This document shows, piece after piece, positions 34,518 through 42,943 of a stretch of 64,000 bases of DNA (positions are counted from its first letter, which is position 1; every line of letters begins with the position of its first letter). Location of the stretch: NCBI GenBank assembly GCA_035544875.1, contig DASZZP010000111.1, positions 18,993 through 82,992 on the forward strand. Reading direction: 5' to 3'. This stretch comes from JASLEW01 sp035544875 (GTDB taxonomy: Bacteria > Acidobacteriota > Thermoanaerobaculia > Multivoradales > UBA5704). The position numbers and the translations under genes are program-made. Under the pieces are notes generated by a model. It was given only the letters and a program-made list of their open reading frames with translations. It made no database searches and was not told the origin of the DNA.

Positions 34518-35414
34518 TTGAGGGCGTCGCTGGCGCCGCTCGCTCCTCTCGTGGCGGCGGCGCTGCTGCTTGCGGATGCCTGCCGGCGGCCGGCGCCGCC
34601 GGCCCCGGACGTGGTGGCGCGAATCGGCCAGACCGAGGTCCGCTACTCCGAGTTCCAGCGCTACCTGTCGCGCACCGTGGGCGATGCGGAGACGGTGCTC
34701 GCCAGCGACGTCCTCAGCCAGCTCTTCGATCAGTTCCTGCGCGAGAAGCTGCTCGTGCGCCTGGCTGTGGAGCGGGGCCTGGCGGGCGCGGGAGCGCGTG
34801 CCGTGGCGCCGCGCCAGGCGATCGACGCGCTGCTGGCCGGCGGTCTGCGCGAGCCGCCGGGGACGGCGGAGATCGAGCGCTACTATCGGCAGCACCGGCA
34901 GGAGTTCTCCCGCCCCGAGCGGGTGCGGCTGCGGCAGATCCTCACCGAGGACCGCAAGACCGCCGAGCAGGCGCTGCGCGAGATCCAGGGCGGCGCCGAC
35001 TTCGCGCTGGTCGCGCGGCGCCTGTCGCGCGACCCGAGCGCCAACGCCGGCGGCTACCAGGGGGAGCTGTCGCGGCGCGAGCTGCCGCCGGCCTTCGTCG
35101 ACGTCATCTTCGGCCTGCGGCCTGGAGAGGTGAGCCGGGTGGTGGCGGCGGAGTATGGTTTCCATCTCTTCCAGGTGATCGAGCGCCTGCCCGACCAGGT
35201 CGTGCCGCTGGCAGCGGCGCAAACCGAAGTCGCCGGCCGCCTGCGGCGCGAGCGCGCCGACTCCCTGCTGGGCAAGCTGGTCGAGGAGGGCAGGGCTCGC
35301 TACAATATCGTTGCCTATGAGCGCAATCTGCCATTCAACTACGGGGGTGCCTTCGGTGATTCTCACGCTGCGAAGCCGGCAACGGCGGACTCTCAACCTT
35401 CACCTCGACGATGA
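34518..35414 (+). CDS. PpiC-type peptidyl-prolyl isomerase (SurA-like), exported
   Basis: Periplasmic chaperone/isomerase for outer-membrane proteins. The N-terminus LAPLAPLVAAALLLADACRR is a signal peptide, possibly of lipoprotein type with Cys near residue 22. A SurA-like N-terminal helical domain follows (VRYSEFQRYLSRTVGDAET, LFDQFLREKLLVRLAVERGL). A parvulin domain spans about residues 130-240, with VRLRQILTEDRKTAEQALREIQGGADFALVARRLSRDPSA and FGLRPGEVSRVVAAEYGFHLFQV. A TTG start with AGG 5 nt upstream is chosen; a GTG at 34395 overlapping the mfd stop is the alternative but would translate a hairpin element. Confidence 0.85.
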   Translation: MRASLAPLAPLVAAALLLADACRRPAPPAPDVVARIGQTEVRYSEFQRYLSRTVGDAETVLASDVLSQLFDQFLREKLLVRLAVERGLAGAGARAVAPRQAIDALLAGGLREPPGTAEIERYYRQHRQEFSRPERVRLRQILTEDRKTAEQALREIQGGADFALVARRLSRDPSANAGGYQGELSRRELPPAFVDVIFGLRPGEVSRVVAAEYGFHLFQVIERLPDQVVPLAAAQTEVAGRLRRERADSLLGKLVEEGRARYNIVAYERNLPFNYGGAFGDSHAAKPATADSQPSPRR

Positions 35415-35423
35415 CCGCCGGCG

Positions 35424-35491
35424 CACCAGTCGCCGCAGCTGCGGCAGCTTGCTGCCGCACCAGTCGCCGCAGCTGCGGCACGAAAGTGCCG
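35424..35491 (+). repeat. Two tandem 34-bp hairpin repeats between SurA-like genes
   Basis: Units 35424-35457 and 35458-35491 share their first 23 bases exactly and then diverge. Each folds: TGCGGCAGC-TT-GCTGCCGCA in unit 1 and TGCGGCAC-GAAA-GTGCCGCA in unit 2. The changed bases in the stem are compensated, and unit 2 has a GAAA tetraloop. Confidence 0.85.
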
Positions 35492-35541
35492 CACAGCGGC
35501 GGCTGGGCGGCTGGGCCAGCCGGCGGCCGGCAGTTCCATCA

Positions 35542-36732
35542 TTGCCGGCTCTCGCCCTCGCGCTCGCCCTGCTCGCGGCCGGCCCCGCGGCACGGGCCGA
35601 CGCTCTCAACCGGATCGTGCTGCGGGTCAACGATCAGATCGCGACTCTCTACGACTACCAGGTGCGCCGGTCCGAAGCGGTGCGCGAGATCATCCGCCGC
35701 GAGCAGGACCCAAGCGAACGGCAGAAGATGCTGGCGCAGGTGGGTGAGATCATCTTCCGCGATATGTTCCAGGAACTGCTGCTCAACTCGCGCGCCGACC
35801 AGCTGGGCATCGAGGTCAGCGAGCAGGAGGTCGACACCGCGATCGCCCAGATGCGGGACAACGCCGGCCTCAAGAGCGACGAAGCGTTCGCCCAGGCCCT
35901 CGCTGAATCGAGCCTGACCCTGGCGCAGCTCAAGGCGCAGACGCGCCGCAACCAGCGCCTTCACACCGTCCTGGGCAAGGAGATCCAGAGCAAGGTCAAG
36001 GTCAAGGAAGAGGACCTGCGGCGCTACTACGGCAAGCACCTCGACGAGTTCCGCCAGCCCGAGCAGGTGCAGCTGCGCGAGGTGGTGGTGCTCGACGCGG
36101 GAGGGCGCTCCGACGAGGAGCGCGCCCGCATCGCGGCCGAGATCCGGCAGGCGGTCGGGGCCGGCAAGTCGCTCGCCGACGCCGCCGCCGGCTACGCCGC
36201 CAAGGGCATCACCAGCAACGTGGTGGAGCTGGGCTGGATGTCGCCGAAAGACCTCGATCCCAACCTCGAGACCGCCGCCTGGAAGCTGGAGAAGGGAACG
36301 CTGAGCGAGCCGGTCCGGGCGCGTGGAGGCCTTCACTTGCTGCAGGTCATCGACCGCCGCGAGGCGCGCACCAAGCCTTTCGCCGAGGTTTCGGCCCAGA
36401 TCCAGACCCAGGAGTCCGAGCGGGTCTATCGCGAGGAGAGCACCAAGTACATGGCCGAGCTGGAGCGCAAGTCGCTGGTGGTCGCCGACCCGCCCCAGGA
36501 GGCCGCCGGCTTCCGCCGCAAGCTCGGCGACACCAGCGAGGAGCCCCTGGGCCTGGCCGGCACCGGTGCCGCCGGTCCGGCCGGCGCCGCAGCCGACGCC
36601 AAGGCGAACCCGGCCGCCGACGCCAAGCCCGCCGCCGGCGAGGGCCCGTCCCACAAGCCGAGCATCCTGCCCAACCCCAAACCGATCGAGAGCACCCCGC
36701 CGCCGAGCCCTCCGCCGCCCGGGAAGCCCTGA
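35542..36732 (+). CDS. SurA-like periplasmic chaperone / peptidyl-prolyl isomerase
   Basis: Second exported foldase in tandem with the preceding gene. A signal peptide (PALALALALLAAGPAARADA) precedes a SurA N-domain: NRIVLRVNDQIATLYDYQVRRSEAVREI, then RDMFQELLLNSRADQLGIEVSEQEVDTAIAQM. A parvulin domain runs from about QVQLREVVVLDAGG to ARGGLHLLQVIDRREA. The C-terminus is a Pro/Ala-rich low-complexity tail of about 75 residues. The start is uncertain: a TTG at 35542 is the only in-frame start close to the signal peptide. The ATG at 35411 that overlaps the previous stop (ATGA) is in another frame, separated from this one by the 34-bp hairpin repeats. Start codons further upstream in frame give a poor Arg-rich leader. 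Confidence 0.85.
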   Translation: MPALALALALLAAGPAARADALNRIVLRVNDQIATLYDYQVRRSEAVREIIRREQDPSERQKMLAQVGEIIFRDMFQELLLNSRADQLGIEVSEQEVDTAIAQMRDNAGLKSDEAFAQALAESSLTLAQLKAQTRRNQRLHTVLGKEIQSKVKVKEEDLRRYYGKHLDEFRQPEQVQLREVVVLDAGGRSDEERARIAAEIRQAVGAGKSLADAAAGYAAKGITSNVVELGWMSPKDLDPNLETAAWKLEKGTLSEPVRARGGLHLLQVIDRREARTKPFAEVSAQIQTQESERVYREESTKYMAELERKSLVVADPPQEAAGFRRKLGDTSEEPLGLAGTGAAGPAGAAADAKANPAADAKPAAGEGPSHKPSILPNPKPIESTPPPSPPPPGKP

Positions 36733-36829
36733 GCCGCGGACTGCTGCCCGGGTTGCGTCCGCAGCGGCAGTATGGCGCTGTGCTACGCTGTTTTCGACCT
36801 CATCCGCTCACCCGGCACGGAGGTGCCCG

Positions 36830-37366
36830 ATGGCCGACCGGTTTCCCCAGGAGGCGGTGCTGCGCGACGGCAGCCGCCTGCTCATCCGCCTGTTCACGGC
36901 GCAGGACACCGCGGCGCTGTACGAGTTCTTCCGCCAGCTGCCGGCAGATGTGCGCCGCTTCGCCTGGGACCGGATCGACAACCGCGCCCTGATCGAGAGC
37001 TGGGGCCGCGAGCTCGACTACGACAAGGTGCTGCCGCTGCTCGCCACCGACGGCCACCACATCGTCGCCGACGCCACTCTCCATCGCCGCCAGGGCAGCC
37101 CCCTCCGCCTGGTCGGCCGCATCAAGTGGCTCATGGACCCCAAGTACCGCGGCCTCGGCCTCGGCACCGTCCTGGTCAACGACTTCATCCGCATCGCCCG
37201 CGCCAGAGGCCTGCGCCACCTCACCTGCATGCTGATCTCCGACCTCGAAGCCGACGCCGTCAAGACCCTGACCGGCCTCGGCTTCCAGAGCTACACCATC
37301 CCCGGCTACGGCACCGACCCGGACGGCAACCAGCACGACATGGTCAAGATGGTCCTAAAACTCTGA
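36830..37366 (+). CDS. GNAT family N-acetyltransferase
   Basis: A 178-residue single GNAT domain. It opens EAVLRDGSRLLIRLFTAQDTAALYEFFRQLP and contains LVGRIKWLMDPKYRGLGLGTVLVNDFIRIARARGL, where RGLGLG is the acetyl-CoA pyrophosphate loop. LTGLGFQSYTIPGY follows in the typical late position. The substrate is unknown. It lies about 100 bp behind the SurA-like gene on the same strand and is convergent with the glycan genes on the other strand. The gap after it (37367-37420) is unusually AT-rich for the window. Confidence 0.88.
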   Translation: MADRFPQEAVLRDGSRLLIRLFTAQDTAALYEFFRQLPADVRRFAWDRIDNRALIESWGRELDYDKVLPLLATDGHHIVADATLHRRQGSPLRLVGRIKWLMDPKYRGLGLGTVLVNDFIRIARARGLRHLTCMLISDLEADAVKTLTGLGFQSYTIPGYGTDPDGNQHDMVKMVLKL

Positions 37367-37420
37367 TTTGCCAGAAAAACACTAACGTATTCCAATTTCG
37401 TCTTATGTTCCGCTCCACGC

Positions 37421-39244
37421 TCAGGGCGCGAGGGCGCGGCGGGTCGCCTCGAGGTAGCCGGTCCCGAAGCGAGCGTCAGGCTCGAGGTGGGCCCCCTCGG
37501 CCCATTCATTCCAGGCATTGACGAAGACCAGGCGGTGCTCGGGATGTCCGAGCCGCGCTGCGGTCACCAGCGCGCGCAGCCACTCCTCGTACGTTCCGGG
37601 CGAGGCATCGTGGAAGATGGTGGCGCGCCGCCGGAGCCGTGGCGTGTTGTCCCAACCGGCCATGGCTGTGCGGTAGAGGCGGAAGGGTGGCGGCGGCAGC
37701 GCGAGCCGCCGGCTGACCACCGCTCGGTAGTCGACGATCTCGCCGCCGAACCCGGGCTCGATCCCGTCGACCGCGCACGAGCTCTCGGGCAGATTCTCGC
37801 CGTGCGGCGGAAACTCCACCGCGGCGTCGAAACCGAGCGGCCGGGGGTCCTGCAGGCCGAAGGTCAGGGCGGCGACGAGATGGAGGTCGGGTAGCCCTCG
37901 TTCGCGCGCCGCGCGGCGCCACCGCGCGGTCGTCGCCTGCGGTTCCGGGATCGCGCTTGGCCGGTAGATCAAGAAGACGGGCGCGCCGCGCACGCGGAGG
38001 TAGCGGCGGTCGCGAAAGAAGGGCATCAAGTCCTCGATCAGTGCGAGGTCCAGCTCGGGGCCGTAGCGCTGCTCGATAAGCAGCTCCCGCTCGGCGCCGT
38101 CCCAGCGGCGCGTCCAGTTCTCATTGGCCCAGCAGAGGCAGAAGGGAAGCTCCGGCTCGCCGCTGGCGAGCATCTCGGCCAGGGGCCGCTCGAGCAGCGT
38201 CTTGGTGCCGAACCAGTAGTAGTAGTAGCAGAAGCCGTGGATGCCGTGGCCGCGGGCCAGCGCCGCCTGCCGTGCCCGCGCTTCCGGCAGGCGCAGGTCG
38301 TAGAATCCGAGCCGCTCGGGCAGGTGCGGTTGGTAGTGGCCGGCGAACTGCGGCCGCGCGCGCGTCACTCGGGACCACTCCGTGAACCCCTTCCCCCACC
38401 AGTGGTCGTTCTCCGGGATGGGGTGGAACTGCGGAAGGTAGAAGGCGAGGATCTTGACGTCTTCTTCCGGCTGGGCCGCCCCGGCGCTAGCCGCCGCGCG
38501 CCACGGCCGCCGGCGGACGTGGTCGGCGAGGCGGAAGTTGTGCCGGTCCTCGCTGCTGTCGCCACGCTCCACGACGACGAACCCCTCGTACACCGCCAGG
38601 CTGCGGAAGAGCGTCCGCGAGCTGCCGGTGCAAGCCACCAGGTCGCACACCAGCGCCGCCAGGCTCTCCTCGCCAGCCCAGACGTGGCCCGGGTCCTGGA
38701 ACTCCGGCCAGTGCTCCCAGGCCCAATCCTCGATGATGTACAGGCCGCCGGGCGGCAACAGCGGAAAGAGAGCCTCGAAGCTGGCCCGCGTCGGCAGGTC
38801 CAGGTGGGAGCCGTCATCGATCACCAGGTCGAGCTCGCCGCCGAGATCGCGCTCCACGATCTCGTGCAGCGCCAACCGGTCTGCCTGGTCAGTGCGCCAG
38901 CGCGTCAGCACCCGCCCCTCCAACCCGTTGGCCGTCATGTAGCGGCCGAAGTACGCGCTGTCCTCGCGGTCCAGCAGATCGATGGCCACCAACCGCTCAG
39001 GTCGCAAATGTTCGTACCAGAAGGCTGTGCTGCCTCCGTCCCAGATGCCGATCTCCAGCATGCGGCGCGGCCGGAAGTCGGTCGCCGACCAGAAGCGGTC
39101 GAACTGCTCGACCAGCTGCCGGTTCTTGTAAAAGGCGAGGCAGTCTCCGCCGAGCTCCCAGCCTTCGCTCCGCGCCTGCTCGAGGCGGAAGACGAGGTCG
39201 CCGAGCAGCGCGCGGTCCGGCAGCCAGGTCAAGCGCTCGAACAT
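37421..39244 (-). CDS. Methyltransferase-WbsX fusion protein (class I SAM domain plus GH99-like WbsX domain)
   Basis: Two-domain protein of 607 residues. Residues about 1-250 form a class I methyltransferase: MLEIGIWDGGSTAFWYEHL is the SAM loop, and LDLVIDDGSHLDLPTRASFEALFPLLPPGGLYIIED is typical of sugar- or macrolide-type enzymes. Residues about 263-605 are a WbsX domain (KILAFYLPQFHPIPENDHWWGKGFTEW, FCYYYYWFGTKTLLERPLAEML, LPFCLCWANENWTRRWDG, VFVNAWNEWAEGAHLEPD), a GH99-like family found in O-antigen and rhamnan loci. The ATG overlaps the end of the larger upstream gene by 16 nt, so the pair is one operon. A role in surface-glycan assembly or capping is inferred. Confidence 0.85.
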   Translation of the reverse strand: MFERLTWLPDRALLGDLVFRLEQARSEGWELGGDCLAFYKNRQLVEQFDRFWSATDFRPRRMLEIGIWDGGSTAFWYEHLRPERLVAIDLLDREDSAYFGRYMTANGLEGRVLTRWRTDQADRLALHEIVERDLGGELDLVIDDGSHLDLPTRASFEALFPLLPPGGLYIIEDWAWEHWPEFQDPGHVWAGEESLAALVCDLVACTGSSRTLFRSLAVYEGFVVVERGDSSEDRHNFRLADHVRRRPWRAAASAGAAQPEEDVKILAFYLPQFHPIPENDHWWGKGFTEWSRVTRARPQFAGHYQPHLPERLGFYDLRLPEARARQAALARGHGIHGFCYYYYWFGTKTLLERPLAEMLASGEPELPFCLCWANENWTRRWDGAERELLIEQRYGPELDLALIEDLMPFFRDRRYLRVRGAPVFLIYRPSAIPEPQATTARWRRAARERGLPDLHLVAALTFGLQDPRPLGFDAAVEFPPHGENLPESSCAVDGIEPGFGGEIVDYRAVVSRRLALPPPPFRLYRTAMAGWDNTPRLRRRATIFHDASPGTYEEWLRALVTAARLGHPEHRLVFVNAWNEWAEGAHLEPDARFGTGYLEATRRALAP

Positions 39245-42200
39245 GGCGCTCCATCGCGCTTGACGGCCACTCCGGTTGCGTCGCGGAAGGTGGCGTCGGG
39301 CGTGCGCTGCACGATGGCGACGCGATAGGTCCCCGGCGGCAGGCCGCTGAGGTTGACGATCGTATTGAAGCCGCAGTTCTCGGGGTGGTCGGGGAATGCC
39401 GCGACGACGTCGAGCCTGGCGGCGCGCTCCGCGACGCGGATGACGCGGTCGCCGGTCCCCTGGGACGATTCCAGGGCCAGGAAGAGATCTACCTCGCCCG
39501 GCCCGTAGCTCCCCGTGTGCGCCCAGCCCGCCAGTTGGACCTCGTCGCCACTCAGCGGGATGGGCTCCTGGGCGCCGCGGAGCTCCTCCCCGCCGACGCT
39601 CCCGACGCGGTCGAGGCAGAAGCCGGCGCCCGAGGGTGGGAGGTGACGGCTCGCCACCGGCACCCAGCGCAGGGTCTGCGAGCCGGTCTCCTGGTTTCGA
39701 CCGAGCGCCGCCTCCACGCTCGCCAGCAAGCGGTCGCGCGTGTGCTCGTGCAGCGCCAGCACCTGTCGGAGCTCGCCGAGGACGGCAGCGGCGGGATCCC
39801 CAACCTCTCCCAGCGCGTCGCGCAGCTGGCGCCAGAGCACCAGACCGCTGGCGGGTCCTCGCACCGCCCGCCGCGTGGCGAGGAGCGCCGCTCGGCCGTC
39901 CCGATCGTCGGGCTCGAGGTAGACCCCTCGCAGCCAATCGTTCCATGCGTCGACGAATAGCAGGCTTTCACCGCGGCGCCGCGTCGCGTCAAAGGCCGAG
40001 CGCAGCCAGTGCTCGTACAGCTCGCCAGACAGTGGGTCGGCGGCGTCGCGGCGGCACTCGACGGTGCGGAAGAAGCGGTAACCCGGCCAGGGGCGCGCGA
40101 GCGCCGCGGCAACCACACCGGCGTGATCGGCGGCCGGCGCCGGAGCCTCGAGGAAGGAGTCGAAGCCGAGGTCCTCGGGGAGGTCGGCGGCAACCGGCTC
40201 GGCGGCGCAGAGGTGGAGCTCGCCGAGGCCGTCGGCGGCCGCAGCGGCGCGCCATGCCGCGGCGATCGCGCGCGGCTCGACGAGCCGCGCGACGTCGCGC
40301 ACGACCAGGAGGAGCCTGCCGTCTACGCGCAGGTAGCGGCGATCACGGAGGCCGGGGGCTACGTCGTCGAGCAGGCGCCGGGCCGCCATCGCCGAGATCG
40401 GCTCGGCGTCCTCCACCTCCACCATCAGGCAGAAAGGGAATTCAGGCCGGCCGGTGGAGAGGAGGTCGCGCCAGGGCGCGTCCCAGCGCGGCCCGGCCGC
40501 CCCCCATGGATAGAGGTAGCAGAAGGCGTCGACGGCGTGCTCGCGGGCCAGCGAGGCCTGCGCCTCCCGCAGCTCGGGCACGCGCGGGTCGCCGAAGCCG
40601 AGCTCGGTGGGCAGGGGCCGCGGCGGGTGCGCAGCGGCAAGGCGCGCCCAGGCAGAACTGGCGTGGCTGCCTTCCGCGCCGTCCGCGGGGGCATAGCAGC
40701 GCGGGTCGTAGAGCGCCACCAGGGAAACGCCGCGCAGAACCGCGGCGGCCACGGCTCCCGGAGCGCTCTGCTCGTCCGGCTTGCGCACCAGCGCCAGGTC
40801 TTGCCCGAAGACAGATTTCGCCTCGGCGGGCAGCGCCAGCAGCTCGAGGCCGGCCGCGGAGATCTCCCGCCGCAGTATGTCGGAGCTGCCGAAAGCGATG
40901 CCGTAGAACGGCTCGCCGCCGTAACCGGAGGTGAGGGCGGCGAATCCGTGTCCCTCTTCGCGAACGGAGCGTGCCGTAGCGGCGCGCTGCTCGCCAGTGT
41001 AGGAGCCGTAGTGCTCCATTTCGCCGGCCAGCCAGGCCTCGACATGGCTTTCGGAGAGGAACGTGAACGCCGCGACACCGCCCGGTCGCAGCATCCGTGC
41101 CCAGGCGCGCAGCGCGCGGCGCCAGTACACGAGGGGAGTGTGGGTCAGCAGCGAGACGCAGAGGACGGCGTCGAGGTCGCCTGGAAGGCACTCCTCGTCG
41201 GGCCGCCAGCCGCTGACGACGGGCAGCGCACCAAGCTCGTCGGCGCAGAACTGCACGGCGCTGCGGTCGATGTCGCAGGCGTAGACGGCGGCGTGCGGCA
41301 GCGCGGCGCGCAACGCGCGGGTCAGGCGGCCGTAGTGGCAGGCGAAGTCGGCGACCGCCGTGCTGCCTGCCAGCCCAGGGTGGCCATGCTCGCGCAACAG
41401 GGCGTCGATCTCGGCGAGCTGACTCGATCCAGAGCTGAAATAGGCGCCGGGCCGGGCGCCCTCGAAGCCGGCGAAGATGACGTCGCGCGCAGAGACCGTG
41501 CGGTTGACGCGCTGCAGCACGTCGGCCTGGCGGAGCGTCGCCCGGGCGGCGCCGGCGGGCACGTGACGCCGCTCGTCGGTCCACTCCACGCCGGCGGCCC
41601 GCACGAGCGCCACCAGCTCCGGGGCTGCCTCGCACAAGCTCTGACCACGGTCCGCGTCGAGGTCGTTGGTGAAGGTCATGAACTCGCCGAACAGAGCGGC
41701 GTCGAAGTCGTCGCCCGCCTCCTCGAGGATCTCGCAGTAGGCGCGAACGACGGCGACGTTCGCCGGCTTGCATGCCGCTTCGAGGTAGGCGCGCAGCCGC
41801 TGGGCGGCGATGCGGCGGACGCTCGGGGGGAGGTTCGTGGGGCGCAGGCGCGCGGGCCAGCTCACCACGTTGTAGGCCAGCCGCAGCTCCTGCTCGTCCA
41901 GAAAGCGGAGCAGGGTCACCATGTCCAGCGCGTTGCCGTTCTGCAGGGTCGGCACGGCAGTGACAATGACGTTGGGCACCCGGCGGAACCAGCGCAGATT
42001 GTCGACCAGGCTGCGCCAGCTGGCGCCGTGCCGCAGGTACTCGTAGAGCTTGCCGTGACCGTCGATGCTCACCGAGACGTTGAAGCCCCGGAAGCGAGGC
42101 ACGAGCTCCTCGAGCTTGGCGCTGCGCTGCTGCCCGTTCGTGAGCAGGCCCACGAAGAGGTGCGGTGCCACTCCGCGGGCGACGAGCGCGCTCAGCAGTC

Positions 42201-42861
42201 GCCAGGTGCGGTCGATGAGGAAGGGCTCGCCTCCGATGAGCGACAGCATCGCGTTGCCGCCGGCACCGCTGGCGATCATGTCCGCCATGCTCTCGACGTC
42301 CTCGAACCAGGCGGTGGCGTTCTCGGGCACGAGTCGCAACCGGCGCCGTGGAGGCCGCTCGGGCGTGGTCTCGGAGGCCGGCACCGGCTCGTTCGCGGTC
42401 CACGCATGGTGGACCGGATCGGCTGCGATGCGCGAGCTGAAGAGCGGGCTGCAACTGCGGCACTTCAGGTTGCAGACGTTGCCGAGCTCCAGGATGAACC
42501 AGTCCGGCCGGCGCTCGAGGCGGTAGCCGCTCTCGGCGCCTTCTCGGGGCAGCGCCTCGACGGCGAGCCGGCCGCCGAGTTGCCTGTAGGCAGCGTTGGT
42601 GAGCAGCCGGCGGCTGACGCCGCCCGCCGCCTCGCGCTCCCAGCAGAGGCGGCAGGTCTCGGGCTTCTCGCCGCGCGCCATCGCCGCGCGCACCTGTACG
42701 ATGTCGCGGGAGTTCCAGAGATCGTCGAGCGAGTCCCGGTAAACGCTGCCCATCCGGCCGTCGACGGTCAGGGGCGCCGGGACGTCGCAGCAGAAGCTCG
42801 CCCGACCGTCGGGCCCGATGGCGAGGGTGCTCCAGGGGATGATGCAGGCAGTCTTCGACAT
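39229..42861 (-). CDS. Four-part fusion: twitch/radical SAM, methyltransferase, WbsX-like domain, C-terminal beta domain
   Basis: Single frame of 1210 residues. Residues 1-80 form a twitch/SPASM-like iron-sulfur module (IIPWSTLAIGPDGRASFCC, SLDDLWNS, CRLCWE; Cys24, 25, 70, 73). Residues about 115-400 are a radical SAM core with CX3CX2C at Cys130/134/137 and GGEP at 210-213. Residues about 490-690 form a class I methyltransferase (ADFACHYGRLTRAL, YACDIDRSAVQF, RMLRPGGVAAFTF). Residues about 710-1000 are a divergent WbsX-like domain (AFCYLYPWGAAG, FVDAWNDWLRGVYLEPDD). Residues about 1060-1205 form a beta-rich domain of carbohydrate-binding appearance. GGGGGT lies upstream of the ATG. It is translationally coupled to the methyltransferase-WbsX gene behind it. 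The substrate is unknown, perhaps a glycan or glycolipid. Confidence 0.8.
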   Translation of the reverse strand: MSKTACIIPWSTLAIGPDGRASFCCDVPAPLTVDGRMGSVYRDSLDDLWNSRDIVQVRAAMARGEKPETCRLCWEREAAGGVSRRLLTNAAYRQLGGRLAVEALPREGAESGYRLERRPDWFILELGNVCNLKCRSCSPLFSSRIAADPVHHAWTANEPVPASETTPERPPRRRLRLVPENATAWFEDVESMADMIASGAGGNAMLSLIGGEPFLIDRTWRLLSALVARGVAPHLFVGLLTNGQQRSAKLEELVPRFRGFNVSVSIDGHGKLYEYLRHGASWRSLVDNLRWFRRVPNVIVTAVPTLQNGNALDMVTLLRFLDEQELRLAYNVVSWPARLRPTNLPPSVRRIAAQRLRAYLEAACKPANVAVVRAYCEILEEAGDDFDAALFGEFMTFTNDLDADRGQSLCEAAPELVALVRAAGVEWTDERRHVPAGAARATLRQADVLQRVNRTVSARDVIFAGFEGARPGAYFSSGSSQLAEIDALLREHGHPGLAGSTAVADFACHYGRLTRALRAALPHAAVYACDIDRSAVQFCADELGALPVVSGWRPDEECLPGDLDAVLCVSLLTHTPLVYWRRALRAWARMLRPGGVAAFTFLSESHVEAWLAGEMEHYGSYTGEQRAATARSVREEGHGFAALTSGYGGEPFYGIAFGSSDILRREISAAGLELLALPAEAKSVFGQDLALVRKPDEQSAPGAVAAAVLRGVSLVALYDPRCYAPADGAEGSHASSAWARLAAAHPPRPLPTELGFGDPRVPELREAQASLAREHAVDAFCYLYPWGAAGPRWDAPWRDLLSTGRPEFPFCLMVEVEDAEPISAMAARRLLDDVAPGLRDRRYLRVDGRLLLVVRDVARLVEPRAIAAAWRAAAAADGLGELHLCAAEPVAADLPEDLGFDSFLEAPAPAADHAGVVAAALARPWPGYRFFRTVECRRDAADPLSGELYEHWLRSAFDATRRRGESLLFVDAWNDWLRGVYLEPDDRDGRAALLATRRAVRGPASGLVLWRQLRDALGEVGDPAAAVLGELRQVLALHEHTRDRLLASVEAALGRNQETGSQTLRWVPVASRHLPPSGAGFCLDRVGSVGGEELRGAQEPIPLSGDEVQLAGWAHTGSYGPGEVDLFLALESSQGTGDRVIRVAERAARLDVVAAFPDHPENCGFNTIVNLSGLPPGTYRVAIVQRTPDATFRDATGVAVKRDGAPCSSA

Positions 42862-42943
42862 AGCCGTCTACCCCCAAGCGAGCGCAGCCCGCGCGACCCG
42901 CCAGCTCGCCCGGCGCATAGGTGGTCAACGCATAATACCCCTC

